64,000 bases of DNA from Hyphomicrobiales bacterium. Lineage in GTDB: Bacteria; Pseudomonadota; Alphaproteobacteria; Rhizobiales; Rhizobiaceae. A program made the position numbers and the translations under genes. Within the stretch, counting starts at the first letter, position 1. Each line of letters opens with the position of its first letter. Below the pieces are notes generated by a model. The model was not told where the DNA came from, made no database searches, and was given only the letters and a program-made list of their open reading frames with translations. The DNA lies in NCBI GenBank assembly GCA_900466575.1, contig UBMP01000009.1, positions 248,001 to 312,000 on the forward strand, written 5' to 3'. Of the stretch, positions 60,875-64,000 are shown piece after piece.

Positions 60875-61897
60875 ATGAACGCAATCACTCCATCCGGCGC
60901 GAAAAAGACCCTGCTCTGGCTTCAGGCCGGAAGCTGCGGCGGCTGCACCATGTCCGTGCTGGAGGTCGGTGCGAAGGGCTTTACCCGCGAGCTGGAGGCC
61001 TTCGGAATTGACCTTCTCTGGCATCCGTCGCTGAGCGAGGAATCGGGGAGCGAGGCCATCGAGATTTTCGAGGATGTGGCTGAAGGCCGCCGGCCGCTCG
61101 ATATTCTCTGCATCGAAGGCTCGATCATGATGGGGCCGGATGGAACGGGGCTCTATAGCCGCATGGCGGGCACGGGCAAGACGACACTTGATTGGGTCCG
61201 CCGGCTCGCGCCGCGCGCTAATTATTGCGTCGCGGTCGGCACCTGCGCGGCTTTTGGCGGCATCCCCGCCGCCATGCCGTATTCGGACGATGTCAGCGGC
61301 CTGCAATACGGCGACGGGCTTGAGGGCGGGGCGCTGGGACGGGATTTCCGATCCCTGTCCGGCATGCCGGTCATCAACATCTCGGGCTGCGCGCCGCATC
61401 CGGGCTGGATCATGGAAACGCTGGGAGCGATTGCCTTCGATGAGTTCACAACCGCCGATCTCGACAAGCTCGGCCGCCCGCGTTTCTACGCCAAGACGCT
61501 GGCCCATCACGGCTGCGACCGCAACGAATATTACGAGTTCAAGGCGAGTGCCGAAAAGCTGTCCGATCTTGGCTGCATGATGGAACATCTCGGCTGCAAG
61601 GCGACGCAGGCGGTTGGCGATTGCAACCAGCGCGCCTGGAATGGCGGCGGCTCCTGCACCCATGGCGGCTTTTCCTGCATTGCCTGCACCTCGCCCGGCT
61701 TCGAGGCGGCAAACGGCTTCTTGAAGACACCGAAGGTCGCCGGCATTCCGGTCGGTCTGCCGCTCGACATGCCCAAGGCATGGTTCGTGGCACTCGCCGC
61801 GCTTTCCAAATCCGCAACACCGGAGCGGGTGCGCAAGAATGCCACATCCGACCGGGTGACGACCGACCCGCAACGGGGCAAGGCGGGCCGCGAATGA
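60875..61897 (+). CDS. hupU: Regulatory (H2-sensing) hydrogenase small subunit HupU/HoxB
   Basis: The ATG at 60875 (MNAITPSGAKK) gives 340 residues with no twin-arginine signal. This distinguishes sensor hydrogenases from exported uptake enzymes. The proximal Fe-S site is SCGGCT (Cys21, Cys24). VGTCAAFGGIP, ISGCAPHPGW and a C-terminal cluster region with CMMEHLGC, GDCNQRAWNGGGSC and CIACTSPGF follow. With HupV it detects H2 and signals through a HupT/HoxJ kinase to the NtrC-type regulator HupR/HoxA. Its stop overlaps the hupV start. Confidence 0.94.
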   Translation: MNAITPSGAKKTLLWLQAGSCGGCTMSVLEVGAKGFTRELEAFGIDLLWHPSLSEESGSEAIEIFEDVAEGRRPLDILCIEGSIMMGPDGTGLYSRMAGTGKTTLDWVRRLAPRANYCVAVGTCAAFGGIPAAMPYSDDVSGLQYGDGLEGGALGRDFRSLSGMPVINISGCAPHPGWIMETLGAIAFDEFTTADLDKLGRPRFYAKTLAHHGCDRNEYYEFKASAEKLSDLGCMMEHLGCKATQAVGDCNQRAWNGGGSCTHGGFSCIACTSPGFEAANGFLKTPKVAGIPVGLPLDMPKAWFVALAALSKSATPERVRKNATSDRVTTDPQRGKAGRE

Positions 61898-63333
61898 CGC
61901 GCGTCATTGCCGGCCCGTTCAACCGCGTCGAGGGCGATCTGGAAGTCGCACTCGACATTCAGGATGGCGTGATCGCCCGCGCCGAGGTGACGACGACGCT
62001 CTATCGCGGCTTCGAGGCAATTCTTGCCGGACGCCCGCCCTCGGACGCGCTCGTCATTGCGCCGCGCATCTGCGGCATCTGTTCGGTCTCGCAGTCGATT
62101 GCCGCGGCCACGGCGCTGCGCAATCTCGCCGGCGGTCGCGCCGCACCAAACGGCTATCTGGCAGCCAATCTGGCGCATGCGGCGGAGAATATCGCCGACC
62201 ATCTGACGCATTTCTATCTCTTCTTTATGCCGGATTTCGCCCGTGCAGAATATGCCGGGCGCGCATGGTTCGAGCCGACCGTGGAGCGCTTCAAGGCGGT
62301 GAGCGGCAATGCCTCCGCTGAGTATCTCCCCGCCCGCCGCCGGTTGCTGGAAATCATGGGCATCATTGCCGGCAAGTGGCCGCATTCCCTGGCCTTTCAG
62401 CCCGGCGGGGTGACGAAGGCCATCGATATTGGCCAGCGGGTGCGGCTCGCCGCCATCCTTGCCGACACGCAGGTGTTTCTCGAGCAGACGCTCTTCGGCG
62501 TCTCGCTGGACGACATCTTGTCCATGCAGACGGAAGAGGATCTGGAGGCGCTACGCGCCAGAAGCGGCGGAGATTTCGGCGCCTTTCTCGACATCGCGGA
62601 CGATCTCTCGCTGCGAAATCTCGGCCGCGGGCCCGGCCTGCTTCTGTCATACGGCGCTTACCATGAGGCCGAGACTTCGCTCCTTCCGGCGGGCATCGCC
62701 GGGCTCGGTGGCGTGACGCCATTCGATGGCAGCGCAATTTCGGAGGATGTCGCTTTCTCCTGGTTCAGTGACACGGCTGTAACGCCGTATGAGGCCGAAA
62801 CGAAGCCGGACGCGCTGAAGGAGGGGGCTTACTCTTGGGCGAAGGCCCCGCGCATCGACGGTAAGCCGATGGAAACCGGCGCGGCGGCGCGACTGACCGT
62901 CGCCGGCCACCCGCTCATCACGGCACTGATCGCCCGCGACGGCGGAACTTCGGTGCGCACCCGCGTCCTCGCCCGCCTTGTCGAGACCGCCATTCTCGTT
63001 CATGCGATGCAGGGCTGGCTGCGGGAATTACGCCTCAAGGAGGCCTTCTCGACCCATTTCGCCCTGCCGGACGATGCCCGCGCGGCGGGTCTCGTCGAGG
63101 CGGCACGCGGGGCGCTCGGCCATTGGGTCACGCTTTCCGGCGGCAAGATCGAGCGCTATCAGATCATTGCGCCCACCACCTGGAATTTCTCGCCCCGCGA
63201 CCGCACGGGTTTGGCCGGCCCACTGGAACAGGCGCTGGTGGGCGTGGAAACCGGCGCGCTCGGGGCGAAATCGGCAGCCCTCCAGCATGTCATCCGCTCC
63301 TTCGACCCCTGCATGGTTTGCACCGCGCATTGA
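61894..63333 (+). CDS. hupV: Regulatory (H2-sensing) hydrogenase large subunit HupV/HoxC
   Basis: The protein has 479 residues, starting in an ATGA overlap with hupU. The Ni-Fe site ligands are RICGIC (Cys60, Cys63) near the N-terminus and DPCMVC (Cys473, Cys476) at the C-terminus. The protein stops right after TAH, exactly where catalytic large subunits are cleaved. It therefore needs no maturation protease, a hallmark of the sensor class. It accompanies hupU and precedes hupS, as in Bradyrhizobium-type clusters. Confidence 0.94.
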   Translation: MTRVIAGPFNRVEGDLEVALDIQDGVIARAEVTTTLYRGFEAILAGRPPSDALVIAPRICGICSVSQSIAAATALRNLAGGRAAPNGYLAANLAHAAENIADHLTHFYLFFMPDFARAEYAGRAWFEPTVERFKAVSGNASAEYLPARRRLLEIMGIIAGKWPHSLAFQPGGVTKAIDIGQRVRLAAILADTQVFLEQTLFGVSLDDILSMQTEEDLEALRARSGGDFGAFLDIADDLSLRNLGRGPGLLLSYGAYHEAETSLLPAGIAGLGGVTPFDGSAISEDVAFSWFSDTAVTPYEAETKPDALKEGAYSWAKAPRIDGKPMETGAAARLTVAGHPLITALIARDGGTSVRTRVLARLVETAILVHAMQGWLRELRLKEAFSTHFALPDDARAAGLVEAARGALGHWVTLSGGKIERYQIIAPTTWNFSPRDRTGLAGPLEQALVGVETGALGAKSAALQHVIRSFDPCMVCTAH

Positions 63334-63501
63334 GCGAACTTCGCTGACAATCCCCTTTCCATCATCCGGTCACCGGCTTTCCATCCGGTCGGGATATTGT
63401 CTGTCGCACTTCTTCCCCTTCCATCGCTCTCGCCTGCGGAAGCACAGAATAAATCCTTAAAATTCAATCTGTTTTTAGTGGCTCGGCACGCGCGCGCGAA
63501 A

Positions 63502-63518
63502 CTGGTCCGGTTTTTGCT
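63502..63518 (+). promoter_or_regulatory. Sigma-54 (-24/-12) promoter of the hydrogenase structural operon
   Basis: CTGGTCCGGTTTTTGCT fits the YTGGCACGRNNNTTGCW consensus at all defined positions but two, with the invariant GG and GC exactly 10 bases apart. It lies 68 bases before the hupS ATG. The AT-rich tract at about 63448-63478 just upstream could be bent by IHF. HupR/HoxA-dependent transcription is the expected use. Confidence 0.8.
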
Positions 63519-63586
63519 GTGTTCTCGATCATGTCTGCCGAAGGGTCGGCGGGGACAGAATAAACTTGAAAATGCCGGAGGAGAGC

Positions 63587-64000
63587 ATGGCTGCAACCGA
63601 AACCTTTTACGATGTCATTCGCCGTCAGGGGATCACCCGGCGAAGCTTCACGAAATTCTGCAGCCTGACGGCAGCGAGCCTCGGTTTCGGACCTGCGGGC
63701 GCCAAGGCCATGGAGCAGGCGCTGGAAACCAAAGAGCGCGTGCCGGTCATCTGGATGCATGGTCTGGAATGCACCTGCTGTTCGGAAAGCTTCATCCGGT
63801 CCGCGCATCCGCTGGTCAAGGACGTGATCCTCTCCATGATCTCGCTCGACTATGACGACACGATCATGGCGGCAGCCGGCAAGCAGGCCGAGGCGATCCT
63901 CGAAGAGACCAAGCAGAAATACAAGGGCAAGTACATTCTAGCCGTCGAGGGCAATCCGCCGCTCAACGAAGACGGCATGTTCTGCATCGACGGCGGCCGT
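63587..64000 (+). CDS. hupS: Uptake [NiFe] hydrogenase small subunit HupS/HyaA, partial
   Basis: The ATG at 63587 follows CCGGAGGAGAGC. The frame runs off the right edge after 138 residues. A twin-arginine signal is present ([18 protein letters not shown], residues 18-35), followed by [21 protein letters not shown], whose cysteines bind the proximal Fe-S cluster. The mature enzyme faces the periplasm and feeds H2 electrons to the respiratory chain. HupL and maturation genes should follow outside the window. Confidence 0.95.
   Translation, partial: MAATETFYDVIRRQGITRRSFTKFCSLTAASLGFGPAGAKAMEQALETKERVPVIWMHGLECTCCSESFIRSAHPLVKDVILSMISLDYDDTIMAAAGKQAEAILEETKQKYKGKYILAVEGNPPLNEDGMFCIDGGR

Noticed and set aside
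63397-63407. HupR binding site of the TTG-N5-CAA type upstream of hupS
   Set aside because: The nearest candidate reads TTG-N5-CGC; one half-site is wrong, so no claim is made.
1-64000. CRISPR arrays, rRNA, tRNA, insertion sequences
   Set aside because: Reading the intergenic regions showed no regularly spaced repeats, cloverleaf-like segments or transposase genes. A covariance-model scan would be needed to exclude small RNAs.

Overview
The window reads as a high-GC alphaproteobacterial replicon, most likely of a Rhizobiales/Rhizobiaceae-type, plant- or soil-associated bacterium. This rests on the many binding-protein-dependent ABC importers each with its own regulator, the NodD-like opening of one LysR protein, the efeUOB-type iron system and the hupU-hupV-hupS order. 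The species cannot be fixed from the sequence alone. I saw no rRNA, tRNA, CRISPR array or insertion sequence. One lone tyrosine recombinase is present.

Layout. 1-9.9 kb: a peptide-type (Dpp/Opp) importer with an XRE-cupin regulator on the minus strand. Next comes a TetR-amidohydrolase-DUF3237 operon, divergent from a polyamine-type importer (ATPase, two permeases, binding protein). 10-12.7 kb: a glyoxalase-fold dioxygenase and a small esterase (MhqO/MhqD-like pair) with a divergent LysR gene. 13-14.9 kb: a chemoreceptor. 15-22 kb: an arabinoside locus with a GH51 arabinofuranosidase, a sugar importer and an ArsR-headed regulator. 22.3-23.1 kb: a lone ureidoglycine aminohydrolase. 23.7-31.6 kb: a galactoside locus with a GH42 beta-galactosidase, a second sugar importer and a divergent ROK repressor.

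31.7-40.3 kb is the most remarkable region, a complete aldoxime -> nitrile -> amide -> acid pathway. It holds an aldoxime dehydratase, an amidase and a cobalt-type nitrile hydratase whose beta subunit is encoded as two separate, translationally coupled genes. These are followed by a hydratase accessory protein with a long His/Asp tail and a CbiM-type cobalt permease without partners. AraC, MarR and AmiC-like regulators surround the locus. An inverted repeat and a decayed or leader-like small reading frame lie in front of the amidase-hydratase operon.

40.7-45 kb: efeU-efeO-efeB plus a second M75 lipoprotein-like gene (iron uptake). 45-48 kb: a LysR regulator and an M23 peptidase-like protein lacking one expected zinc ligand. 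48.2-49.4 kb: the recombinase. 49.6-54.1 kb: a TetR regulator, with a clear operator, divergent from a three-gene molybdenum aldehyde oxidase (PaoABC type). 54-59.7 kb: a DUF892 ferritin-like protein, then a TetR-adaptor-RND efflux operon. 59.9-64 kb: an AraC regulator, then the start of an uptake hydrogenase cluster: the H2-sensing regulatory hydrogenase hupU-hupV, a near-consensus sigma-54 promoter, and hupS running off the end.

Regulatory DNA is unusually readable. Palindromes stand in front of the XRE, TetR (three), ROK, ArsR-type and nitrile-hydratase transcription units. Strong hairpins follow or precede several binding-protein genes inside importer operons.
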